Source of the DNA: Todiramphus chloris collaris
Lineage: Eukaryota > Chordata > Aves > Coraciiformes > Alcedinidae
Direction of reading: 5' to 3'
DNA length: 64,000 nt
Assembly: GCA_025345505.1 (NCBI GenBank)
Contig: JANVCC010000130.1
Coordinates: 11,347,710-11,411,709 of the forward strand
The number at the start of each line of letters is the position of its first letter. Positions within the stretch are counted from its first letter, which is position 1. Shown here in pieces: positions 1 to 11,200 of the stretch. The notes below the pieces were generated by a model. The model saw only the letters and a program-made list of their open reading frames with translations, was not told the DNA's origin and did not search any database. The position numbers and the translations under genes are program-made.

Positions 1-23
1 TTTAAAAAATATTTTTGTGGTTT

Positions 24-71
24 CCATTAAATTGAGTTTTGTTGTTTCACTTAATTTGAGTTTTGTTGTTT
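24..71. repeat. Two-copy 24-bp tandem repeat, T/G-rich
   Basis: Two adjacent copies (about 24-47 and 48-71) share the core TTGAGTTTTGTTGTTT with a period of 24 bases. The repeat lies at the window edge, so it may continue to the left. No function is apparent. Confidence 0.7.
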
Positions 72-75
72 TAGG

Positions 76-637
76 GAAAGCCTGTCCATCTGTTGACATA
101 TGATATGTCTTTGAAAAGCCTTGGCTCCCACATGCTCATAGAAACTTCTTCAGCTGTTCATTGCTTAAAACTTCCAAAGACTCCCACTCTCATGTATGAT
201 CCTCTTGTGGCATCTCCTGCCTATAAAGCACCCAGCCCTAAAGATGTTTCCTTTCACAGAGGACTATTTGCATGTGACACAGTGCATGTCCCTTGTTCTT
301 TCCACTGTGAAGGGTACAGAGTTGCAGTGCTCACTTTCTTCGTGTCTGAAGCTCCTTGGAAATTTTGAAAGACTTGAAAACCAGGTATGGGGCCAGAGTC
401 TATTTCACATTTAGCTAAGGGTTCAGCATCTGTGCAGGCCATGACAACACATGGCATTTCTGTTCAGATGTCCTTCCACCCTGTCCTTCTGGGTGCCAGA
501 AGCGGGCACTCAACCTTCATGTCAGGTTGTCCATGGAGACATCTGGGTTATGCCCTTGGGACGCAGAAGCTAGAAGGAGCTCTTAATCCATATCACAGAC
601 ATAGCGTAGCAAGCCATACCAGGACAGGCAGAGTAGG
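76..637. other. Intergenic sequence, nothing recognised
   Basis: The short open frames here overlap one another on both strands and match no family I know. There is no CpG cluster, no splice-bounded exon and no recognisable repeat. It ends at the target-site duplication of the adjacent LTR. Confidence 0.5.
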
Positions 638-643
638 GCAGCC

Positions 644-1031
644 TGTAGGGATTGATAAGAGTAGGACAGAAATAGTTGTTAGCTAGAAGTAGTTATGCTA
701 AGGTCTGCAAGGCCGAAAAACAACCGACACTGCCCCAACCTTGGGAAGATAAGACTAAGGATGAGAAAAGCGGAGCACCTGGCAAAACAGGAGGATAAGA
801 GGAGAAAAACGGGGTGCTGAAGGAGGAAAATCAAGAGAATCACCAACCAATGAGAAGTGTTTGGAGTGCGCGTGAACAGACTCTGGGTTTGAGTGTGGGG
901 CCAGTAGGAAGTGACCTGGGTGTGTGATCAGCATTGTCTCATGTATAAATATAGCCTGTTGCACTTAATAAAGCAATGCCTGATTACAGCCATATTGGCT
1001 GTGCTGTCGGAGTCCATCCCTGCATGCTACA
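644..1031 (+). mobile_element. Solitary LTR of an endogenous retrovirus, 388 bp, with 6-bp target-site duplication
   Basis: The element starts TGTAGGG and ends GCTACA, so its ends carry the canonical TG...CA and a short inverted repeat (TGTAG/CTACA). It is flanked by identical GCAGCC at 638-643 and 1032-1037, a 6-bp target-site duplication. Inside, in plus-strand order, are a CCAAT box (847-851), a TATA box (944-951, TATAAATA) and a polyadenylation signal AATAAA (967-972). The polyadenylation signal lies only about 20 bases after the TATA box, which implies a very short R region, as in some avian retroviruses. No gag, pol or env frame and no second LTR lies nearby, so the provirus was probably lost by LTR-LTR recombination. 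The intact duplication argues for a fairly young insertion or little later damage. I cannot name the subfamily. Confidence 0.85.
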
Positions 1032-1037
1032 GCAGCC

Positions 1038-1588
1038 TAGGCTGGTGGAAAGAGTGTGTTACAGTCCCTCCAGGCAGAGGAGAATACAGAGCTCAGACCT
1101 TTCACTTTCTGGAAGAGAACAATGACCACATATGTACCACTTACACACATGCTGCACTCTGTGACAGGACCTTTACAAGATGTCTTTGCTCTGATAGGTG
1201 CTGGATTTGAGATCATGACAGAGAAAGTAAATGGAGGAGGAGGGAGAGTAATGTACAGTCCTAACTCATAAGGTCCAAGGAGGGATTGAGCTCTCACACC
1301 TTCTCTTCCTTCTGCCTCTAGGCAGCTCCTTGTCATTGGTGATGGTTTGCCCTTTGGGGTGCCTCCTTACATCAGCAGAGGCCAGAAAACTAAATGCAGT
1401 CCTGGGAGGCACTTTGGTGCCTCAGTGTCTTGTTCACTGTGTCTGAGAAGGCAGTTGTTGTCACCAGCGCCAAGCTTGCACTTTGTGGAGCATTTATTCT
1501 CCTTCTTGAGGATGATCTCCCATGGAAAAAACAGAGCACCAGCTAGTTTCTTTCCTAGCAAATGTCCTTTAGGACCTTTAGAGCCATT
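1038..1588. other. Intergenic sequence, nothing recognised
   Basis: This is unique sequence between the LTR and the CR1 fragment. Open frames of up to about 109 codons occur on both strands, but none resembles a known protein and none is bounded by convincing splice sites. Confidence 0.5.
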
Positions 1589-2035
1589 CACAGAACCATG
1601 GAATCATTTACGTTGGAAAAGACCTAAAGATCATTGGGTCCAACCATTAACCCATCACTACCAAGTTGACCATTAAACTATGTCCCTCAGCACCACATTT
1701 ACATGTCTTTTAAATAGTTCCAGGGATGGTGACTCCACAACTTCCCTGGGCAGTCTGCTCCAGTGCTTGGCAACCCTTTCAGTGAAGAAATTTTTCTTAA
1801 TGTCCAATCTAAACCTCCCCAGGTGCAATTTGAGACCATTTCCTCTTGTCCTGTCACTTTTTACTGGGGAGAAGAGACCGACACCCACCTCAATATAATC
1901 TTCTCCCTTCAGGGTCTCCTGTGAACCTCCTTTTCTCCAGACTAAACAACCCCAGTTCCCTCAGCCTCTCCTCACAGAACTTGTGCTCTAGACCCTTCAC
2001 CAACTTTGTTGCTCTTCCTGATCCTCACAGCTGAC
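1589..2035 (-). mobile_element. 5'-truncated CR1 LINE, 3' end of ORF2 plus short 3'UTR
   Basis: The reverse complement is the familiar 3' end of a CR1 non-LTR retrotransposon. Translated on the minus strand (about 1850-1673) it gives the C-terminal part of the reverse-transcriptase ORF2, including the signature stretch [11 protein letters not shown] and [16 protein letters not shown]. On the plus strand one sees the matching landmarks GTTGGAAAAGACCT near 1614 and GATGGTGACTCCAC near 1726. The 3' end at low coordinates shows degenerate copies of the 8-bp CR1 terminal repeat (ATTCTATG-like) near 1589-1608. It is strongly truncated at the 5' end, as most CR1 copies are, and cannot mobilise itself. 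CR1 is abundant in birds, turtles and crocodilians, which is the main clue to the organism. Confidence 0.9.
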
Positions 2036-2045
2036 CACTGTCCTT

Positions 2046-5000
2046 GCCAATGAAATGGAGCCCAATTTCTGCCTCCTAAAAAAATGGGAGTTAATGGCTT
2101 GTCACTTGGAAGGTCCGGGTGGTACACAGGGAACAAGCTGGTGAGTCTCAGGAGGAGGGTTCAGGTTGCAACATTCTGCACCATGTCACCTCTCTGCCCT
2201 TCTCCTTGGAAGTAGAATTTCCAGAAGTGACACAGAGTCAGGAGTTGCTATGATTTGTTACTGAACTACTGTTGACTTTGTCTTGTGTATCTGGGCTTGG
2301 CAAAAAGCTGCTCTGTGACTTGTCTGCGGATCAGGGTTAGTATTATCTGCTGCTTAATGGCTGGGTTGTATGCATTGAATAAGTAAGTTTTGAAGCACCG
2401 GGAAAGGGACAAACAGCATTAGAGAGGATAGCAGTGCCCTAAAGAAGCCTCCACAACAATCTTTGCCTCATTCTCCTGCACACGACTGCACACATGTGGG
2501 CTCTGAACAGTGCTTGTTCATTAGGTGGCACTACAGGCCCAGGATTTCAGGGGCGAGCTCAGTCTCCAGAGGGCTCCTCTGTGTTTGAGCGGGGGTTTGT
2601 AGGTTCAGACACTTCATTGCCCTGTCTGTGTACTTATTTTTCCTGGGGAAACATGCTGTCCTAACAAATCCTGGAAGAACACAGAAGTGGTATTGCAAAA
2701 TCAAAGCAGCAGCAATCAAAACTTCTGATACAGCTGCCAGGGCCTGAAGTCTCCAGGAACTGCACAGGGGGGCCTGGACCTGCTTGGGGTAAACCCTGTG
2801 CACAGGACCTGCTTGTCCACCCGCCTGCCCTGGCTGCACCCAGGCAGCTCAAGGCTGCTGCTTTCCCCTGAACCGGGAGACAACAGAGTCAGTCCTCTCA
2901 AAAATATTATCCTTTCTCCAACAGCCTGCAGAAATGCCTCAAAGGCTGCTGGCAACCCAAAGATATGTACTCTTTGAGGAGAGGGCACCATGCCACTGTG
3001 CCTGTACCTCCTGCCTCTGCTGTAGAGCCACCAGTGATGGCCAGCACCTGCTCCAGGCCCTGGAGTCTCCTGTACTTTTGAGTAGAAGACACCCAGCATG
3101 TCTCAGGTGCCTCTTCCACCAAAATGTCCTGAGCTGAACCGGAGTAGGCAAGGCACCTGTATTCTCTTACAGCCCTCTCAGTCACCTTCTTCCTCACATT
3201 GATTGCCTTGGCATTTCCTTGCTTAAATGTTTATACAAGTTTTCAAAACCAGGGAGAGCTCAGGCAAGATCTAGGAGTGCTTCCCTTGAACAGTTTGGTT
3301 TGAGGTGTTTTGACTGTGTCCCCCCATGCTGCAAGTTATTCCCAGCCTGGCGCAGCCCTTGCAAAAGCCCAGCCTTACCAAGACACACCTGACGTGGCTG
3401 TCAACTACTACGGCTATTCCCATCCCAGCTTCCTGCTAGAGCTGGGCCTGGGGTCCTCCATCCCAGCCAGCATCTTAGTCATTCTCCAGCCCTGAAGCAG
3501 TAACCTGCGGCCTACTGAGTGCCCCTCTGTCTGAAGCTGAAAGATAAATGCCCTTGAAATCTGAAGTAACCACAATAATTTTATTTTGAATGGGAAAATG
3601 GACTGTTTTTTCCCCTTATCTAATTGATTAGGAATGTCAAATATTCTTTTCTGTACACTGTGCATGCCTCTTATTTATGTAGGAAGCAGCTGGTCTAGGG
3701 ATTGAGCCAAACACTTTTTTTAACTAGAAAAAATTAAGCTTTCTTTTGGGGGCTGGGGGTGGTGTCACTGTATTTCATTGCATGTTGACAGATAGAATCC
3801 ATCTCTGTGCTTTTCCCTCTGTGTCCTGACATGTCTCTGGGAAATGCTTGCCATGTCCCTGCTTCAAAGAAAACTGCAGGTGTCTGGAAGAGTGGGAGCA
3901 AGGAGGGAGAACCAGGATGCAGTCAGGCCAATCGGATGTTTGCAGCTCAGGAGCCATGTCTGGGCGCCTGAATGACAGTAGAAAAAAAATCTTTACTTTG
4001 TGTAGATTTCTGTCCACTTCTATTTCAGCACATTGCTGAGCAGTACTAGATGCAGCAGTTACTATCTAGGGGGTGATATTAGCTTTGCGTCCGCGTGACT
4101 CTCTAAGTAATTCCTTTCTGTAATGGTCTTAAAATGGAGCATATGTTCCCATTTTTCTCAGTAGGCAGTTACGCTTCCCATCTGAAATTATAGTCTTCAA
4201 CTGAAACTTTTCAGAAAGTTTTCTTAGGAAGAGCCTGAAATTGCAGCATAGTTAGATTTGTTGCTGAGGAAATCTGTTCTTTCAGCCTGATTGGCAGATA
4301 CAGCACCATCTGTTTGCTAAACCAGACAGAAAGATGGTTCTTGGTACAATTTGATTAAATGGGTAATTGAATCCCCCTGAAAGATTGTAGAACTCCATAG
4401 AGTCACTAGTCATCGTAACACCTAGAAGTTCATGCAAAGAAAGTTTCCAATCAATAGAACTACTTTGTGGGGTAAACATGTATATAATTTAAACATAAGG
4501 AAAATTGACAATCAGTGTTATAGGTGTCACTGTAAAGCTGTCACTACAGATGTGCCTCACCCCAAAACAGCCTGCTGCAGCTCTTCATGACCACAACCAG
4601 TGGTTTTGGGAGCAGGTAGTTTGTTAAAGGGAGATGGACAAAAGGAATGATAATGAAAATACTGAGTAAGGCCACATATTGTATGAGAAACATAAAAAAA
4701 TAACTTCAAGCAACACCTCTGTTCACAGAAGGTGAGAGCAGCGAAGGGTCATACCTTGGTGGATCATTGAAATAGACATCTTTCATCCAGTGTAGGGTTG
4801 GCATCACTTGCAGGAGTTTTATACCTGAGTGGAGATATCAAATAAATGGGGTAGCATCTTACATCTCCTTCTAAAAATGCTCACATGACTTTTCATTACT
4901 CCGCCATGGCTGATGTCACCACTGTTGCTTCCCACTTTCTGTGATACAGATCAGCTTGGAGGGTTTTCAACATACATCCCAGATGTGTACCTGCCTCCAT

Positions 5001-8000
5001 AACAAAAATGGACCTTCCTGGGCTTTGCCATTGTAGTTAACAGAGCAGCTGCAAATGGAATGCAAGTGGTAGAGAAGATAGAGATGGATTCTCCCAGTTA
5101 AAACAGCACATACTCTCTGTGGCAGGTTGCTGTGGGAATTGATCATTGTGACAATAACCTTGAATCGCCCAGTCTGACGAGTTGGCATGATACATTTTTC
5201 AACAAGCTCGCATGCAAGTGAGCTTGCATGGTCCCATGACCAGCCAAGCCCAGCACTTATCTACCTAGGCCTCCAAGCTTGACCCATGAAGACCATTACA
5301 AATGGTTTGAAGATCACATCACAGCCATACTGAGATAAACTGAACTATACTGATGTGAATATTTGCCTTTCTTTATCCTAGTTGTGTGGCATTTCCAAGA
5401 GCCATTTCAAAGCTGAACTCATGCTTGTCATTAGGGCTGTGGCCAGAACATCACTCTATGCCTCAAAGCTGAATATTCAGCGGTAACTGAGTTGCTGAAT
5501 GCTGCTCAATGAGCTCATAGGGTTAAGGCAACTGAAAAGGCTTGACTTCACCTGCTCTGGAAGGAAACACTGGGATTTGTTTAATCAGCTAGCCAAACAA
5601 CCTCCAGCACCTGCTCCCGTAGTAGAGGAGGCTGATCAACAAATGTTTTGCTGGATAAAATTTTCCACCAAGTTCTCACCAGTGTGAGAGAGGTCTGCCA
5701 GGAGTGCTGCTTTCCATCACCAAGACCTATTTGCAGGGGCTGACCTGGACATAGAGGCAAATATGGTCAACCTGGTGGCTGCCACCTCATGTGAGGACGA
5801 CATACACACAGTAATTCGGGCTAAATGTTTGGGTTTGCCTATTCCAGTTTTTTCCTTGTGTTATCAGGAGCTGGTGAATTGCCAGAGGTTTGATGGCTGA
5901 TAAAAACAAGTGCCGTGCCAGATTCAGGGAAAACCCCATGCTCAGAAGCACGTTGTTAGCTCCAGCAACTCCTTCCTACATGTTTCAAGGTCCCTGAGGA
6001 ACATAATCTTTGACAATGCTGTTGGAGGACACGGCATGCTCTGCTTGTTGATCAAACTGGATTTTGCTGAGGCAGTGCTTCCCATGATCAAATGTTAGTA
6101 CTAACTGTAGCTGTTAAATAAATCAAGATAGGAGCTGTGTTCCTGAACTTGCTGCTGCTTGTCATACACTGGCACATTGTTCTCCTCAGGTGGGATTCAC
6201 TGCTTTGTGTTTGCCAGCTAAAAATTAAGCACCTTAAATTGAGTTGACTGAAAATGAAGCAGTCAGACACTAACAGCCCTTGTCTCCTTCTCTAGACAAA
6301 GGAGAGTGTTGAGCATTGCCACAGCATGATTCATTCCAACCTTAAAAAAATTAATCTGGGGAATTGAGTTGCTTTCTGGACATGCCCATCTCATTCTGCT
6401 GACTACTGAGGGAGCTGAGACAGCTGTCTGAGACCTCAGACCCAACATTTAGATGTCTGCTGTGAGGTGAATCCCACCATTGGCAAAGAAGGTGAGCTTT
6501 CTGCCCTGGTGAGTGACCAGAGTTACCACCACACATGGATGTGTTTAGGGGTGCATAGAGGGCACAGCAAGCACAAGGGAACTACAAACACACAGTCTTC
6601 TGCAGGGCTGTGTGCTGTATCCCAGCTCTTCCCTAGTTTCCTTCATAATGACCTCCCACTAATCCATCTCCAAAACCTCTTTGACATGGCTACTGTTTGG
6701 TCAGAAATCAGCTTTCACTGACCAAGATAATACCACTGATGTCACTGATCACATACACCCTGCAAGAGGGGACAGGCTTCTCTTCTGGCTGAGAGAAGAA
6801 CAGACCAAAACAGTGCCAAGATGTAACCTTCACAAGGCATTTATTACTGCCTGGAAGACAAATCCATCACCCAGAGGCAGGACATGACGTTTGAGCTCAG
6901 ACAATGCAGGTAGGTGGGACCTTGGATATGGCTTTTCTGGATTGACTCAGGAATGTCAGTGCGCAAATTCAATCCTTGAAACAAATGAGTTTGCTCAACT
7001 TAGGGCATAAGTGGATGTGTACGTCAAATGCCTACCTACACCTGCCATCTGCTCCTCCACTGCAGAGCATGGCCCTCTTCTCTAGGGCCAGGACAAGGCT
7101 GGTCAGTTGTGCGTGCTATTGAATTTATGCCAAGCCTTGTCTGTAACAGAGGTGTGTCAGAGCGGTTGAGCACCTGGGAACTACTGGGTCCATCTTTCCC
7201 AGCAGCCTGTCTCCTCATGCAAGAGAGCAGAAATCTGGGGAGACGTGTACAACTGAAGTAATGCCATTTTGTGTGCAAAGGCCCCATCTTGGGTTTTAAA
7301 AGGGCAACTCCTTTCTTGCTATTTAATAGGAAATCCCAATAATTCTCAGACAGACATGGATCTGATCAGCCCCTTGAAAGCTGTTGATTGACATTGCCAA
7401 CAAATGAGAGGCGTGGTGTCTCAGATGCTAAATTTCTCAGGAAAGAAGTTAAAATAAACAAAACCAGTTTTACTTGGATTCCTCTGCAACACAAACATTT
7501 AAATACAGTCGGTTGGATGCCAGTGACACTGTCATTGAGAAGAGAAATCCTGAAGAAAGCTGCGTGCAAGCCAAATGGGAACCAAAGAGCCAAGGTGCAA
7601 GTGACAGGGATTCCCCTCATCCTAGTCTGGAAGCCTGGCCAGAAATGTCATGAAACCCACATGTGGTGTATATTGTTTTGTTTAATCTGGCAATAAAGCA
7701 ACATATATAATAAAACTGTCATGCTTAGTCTGTATGGATGTCTTCATAGCTTGAGTATGGCTACATGGGGGTGGCTTGGGATGGCTACCTAGCTTACCTT
7801 GAAGAGGTACTATCCTGCAAAGCGGCTAACCTTCAATCATGCAGGTGCTTGGGAGAGGTCAGGAGAAGTGCTAAATATCCCCCAGCTCCCTGCAAGGAAA
7901 GCCAGGAGGTGGTGGGCAGCTCAACTGCAAGGCCCTTGCTCCTCCTGGGAGATGTGGAATGAGGTGGTGCTGTGGTGGTTCCCAGCTATGGTGCTGGGAA

Positions 8001-8214
8001 TGAACGATCCTCAGCGTTGGGGGCGAGCAACAGCCCTGAAGTGCAGACACTCCCGTGACAGGAGCCATCCGTGCTGACCGACCCTGCGCAGCAGGGGAGA
8101 AAAACAAAAACCAGCCCAGGAGGGCCTTGTTGCAAGAAGGAAGTATTATTTAACGTGCATTGTGTTGGGAAAGGAAAACAAGGGTCCTGGCCCTGGGCCA
8201 GGTCTATTGGCCTC
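2046..8214. other. Gene-free flank, downstream of PDGFB
   Basis: I recognise no gene. Open frames are short (the longest are 131 codons or fewer), heavily overlapping and family-free. Scattered AATAAA motifs occur (for example near 7692), but without any coding exon. A small perfect hairpin lies at 5211-5230. The 4.7-6.1 kb part is AT-richer and has several broken short frames that might be the remains of an old retrocopy, but I could not identify a parent. Confidence 0.5.
5211..5230. repeat. Small perfect inverted repeat (8-bp arms, 4-nt loop)
   Basis: CATGCAAG and CTTGCATG are separated by TGAG. The hairpin is short and lacks a following T-run, and no RNA family is recognised. Confidence 0.7.
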
Positions 8215-8293
8215 TTTTTTTTTTTTTTTTCTTTTCTTTTCTTTTCTTTTCTTTTCTTTTCTTTTCTTTTCTTTCTTTTCTTTTCTTTTCTTC
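8215..8293. repeat. (TTTTC)n satellite preceded by a T run
   Basis: A run of 16 T (8215-8230) leads into about a dozen copies of the pentamer CTTTT, with one short unit near 8271. It may have grown from the poly-A tail of an old retroelement on the minus strand, but no element body is recognisable on the flank. Long homopurine/homopyrimidine tracts of this kind are length-variable. Confidence 0.95.
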
Positions 8294-11200
8294 TGGGCAA
8301 TTGTTCTAGTGAGGCCAGGGTTTTTTGATTGTTTTTTACTTTGTTTTGTTTTCTTTGGTGTTTTTGGAGTTGACAATGCACGGGGTAATTTCTTGGCGCT
8401 CTTCCTGTGTTTTGGCACAGGGGCTGCCCAAGTGCTTGGCTGTGCTTCCTGCGGCAGAGACGCCACTGCCACCATCAGAGCCACCAACATCGGCACCAGC
8501 GCATGAATTGCATCATAGGGTGAGCAGGGGCTTTGCACTTGCCCCAAAGACGGGGGGCAGGAGGGAGAGGCGGGCAGCAGGGGTGAGTCAGTGTGGAAAG
8601 GCAGCACGCATTTCTGCGGGGTGACTCACCACCCCTTAGGAAGAAAAAAAATAATAAAAAAAATCCAGCCAAATTCTTTTGTGGAGGTAAACAAGGTCAC
8701 GCAGTGCGGCGAGATCCTGTTTACCTGAGACGGGACGTCTTTGCAGAGCCCATGCTGGAAGCAGGGACATGTTGACATGACTCAGGTTGGCTGATGTGGG
8801 GAAGATGGGGCTGGGGGCACCACTCGGCCCCCCACAGTGAGGAGGGGGCAAACCCCTGCCATGGGGCCGGATGCTTCTCCACGTAGAGGCTCGTTCTGCC
8901 ACCCTGCAGCTCTGCCAGGCGGGAGGGCAGGGGGTGAGGGACCACTGGGTGATGGCAGGGCTGTGCCAGCACTTGATGCTCACCTCCAGCCCTTGCCATG
9001 GCGGTGATCCCAGCAGCTCTGACCCACATCTGCTTGCTTGCCTGTGTCCCATTGCAAGTGGGTGCTTTCCCCACAGCCACACAAGGAAGCCCTGGTGGAC
9101 ATACAGTTAATCAGAGACCATTCCAGACGCTGACTGAGTGTTTTTTCCTGATAACAAGACGTGTGTGAGTGTACATCGCTCGGGTAAATATCCTGTTCTT
9201 GCGACCAGCCAGAGAAGCTGGGGGCAGGCGGGGGTGTTGGACAGGAACAGGGCAGCCTGTCGGGATTTCGCATTCCTGGCATTCTTGTCTTGGCTGGGAC
9301 TGCAAAACAGCCCAGGAGGGAGGATGGGGTACCCATGGGTGTCCACCCTGGCCACCTGTGCACCCACCCTTTGCCTCCATCATTACCTCCCTGGTGCACC
9401 TGGCTGTGGTGTTGGGGTAAGGGGTCAGAACGGGACACCCCTCTGTAGCTACCAGGTCCCTAGATGGAAGCAGCCTGGCCCCTTTAGTATCTCCTCTTTC
9501 CCTGATGGTCTTGGCCCTTTTTCCAGCACCTGTCCCTTCATTTGACCTTCTGGGCTGTCTCCTGGGAATGCCTTTTCCATCATGGGCCCCATGGCCCTGC
9601 ACTGAAGCAGGGCACACTGGTGTGAATCCATGCAGGGGGTCAGGGGCACCTGCTGCAGGATGAAAGGCTGCAGGGCCTCACTGAGTCCCTGTATCCTGCC
9701 CTTGGCCCCTCTGGCCAACTGTCAAAGACATATTTCAAGGACTTCTCACTCAGGTCTTGCAGTCCAAGGTTTCACTGGATGAGAAAGCTCTGCTCTCTTC
9801 CCCTCTTGGGAGTCATGTATGGGGATGACAGGGGTATACAGGAGTAGAAGTTACTCTGGTCAGTGCCATTGAATTTAGCTCTCAATAAGCGTAGTTCTTG
9901 CGCTCCTTCTTCTTCCATAATTCCTGACCCATCAGCCAGACTGGGCTTCTCATTGGGTCCAGACAAGCAAAGGATGCTTGGCATTTCCCTTGCTCCCAAA
10001 CTGGCATTGGGAACCATCACAGTGATGGAAGACCCCACATCACACCCTCCTTCTGTTGGCACTGCTTCAGTTCTTAAGGGTGCAGGAAGCACCCATAGTC
10101 CTGCTTCACTCCCTCCCTTCACTCACAGAGCCTGAGGGTACCCCTCAGCCAGCTGCCTGGACCTACCCCTGTGCCTTCCACCCTTGCAGAAGCGAGCCAG
10201 GATCAGCAATCCATCTATTTCAAGAGCTGCAGCAAGAGGAGCTCTTTTCTTCCTTTTTTTCCCCCTTTTTGTCATTGACATGACAAACCAAACAGGGCCA
10301 ATGCTGACCCTTGTCCAGAGCTACGTCATGATGGTTTTGTCTCATAGTCAAATCAAGATCCTCAGGGTCTTGCACAACCAGGTACTTGGAAAAAAAGAAA
10401 GATTTCTTTCTTTCTCTAAAACACACCCTTGTTCTACCTTCTCCAGCTTCCCACACTATGCTTTTACAACCTGCTAGGGTTTGGTAGCTTTCTCAATGAC
10501 AGATTGTAGTCCTACCAACCACTAAAAAGAAGGAAAAGGGGACTCCCTGGCTCCCATCACCAGATGCACACACATGTGTAGCTGGAAAGGGAAGAGACCA
10601 GGAGGAAAGAGGACAGTGCCTCTGCTCACATGAAGAACCCTGGTTTTGAGGAATTGAAAGCATGTTTTATCTGCAAGATTTCAGAAAAATACCAAGGGTG
10701 CTTCTGCATTTTAGGAAGTGACCAGTGCAGCATGCTCCCAAGGCCTGGGCAGGCTTGCAGGAGGCTCTTGAGGGAGTCCTGGTGATAGCCCTCCCTGCAG
10801 CCATGGGGCAGAAAATTGGTACACATTGGATGCAGGTTCTGCATGTCACTGGGCATGCAGCAGGAACCTCAGCCTCATCCCAGTGCCTGGTGCCTTTGCC
10901 CTGGCAGCAACAGGGTGAGGAGCTGGTGAGGTCTGGGGTCTATTTGGTGCTTGCCTGTTGGTGGGGGGACACTTTACCACCAAGCTACTGTGATTTTGGT
11001 AGATGTGTGTATTTCTTTGCTGTATTTCTAATGGGGGAATTCCCAGGTTATCTGTGGGACTGCAGTCAATGCTAGATAAGCTGCCTTTGCTCGGTGTGGA
11101 GGCAGGTCCTCACTGTCTCAGGGCCTGGCTCTCTAGAGAAGAGCTGTCTTGCATTGGTCCTAGTTTTCTTCATGGTGTGGAGGACCTTTATGCCACCCAC

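Noticed and set aside
4700-6110. Possible old processed pseudogene
   Set aside because: Several short frames in this AT-richer block look protein-like, but I could not assign a parent gene, poly-A tail or target duplication.
8146-8607. Lysine-rich frames of 131-153 codons across the TTTTC repeat
   Set aside because: The KRKEKKRKEKK-type sequence is only the translation of the pentanucleotide satellite.
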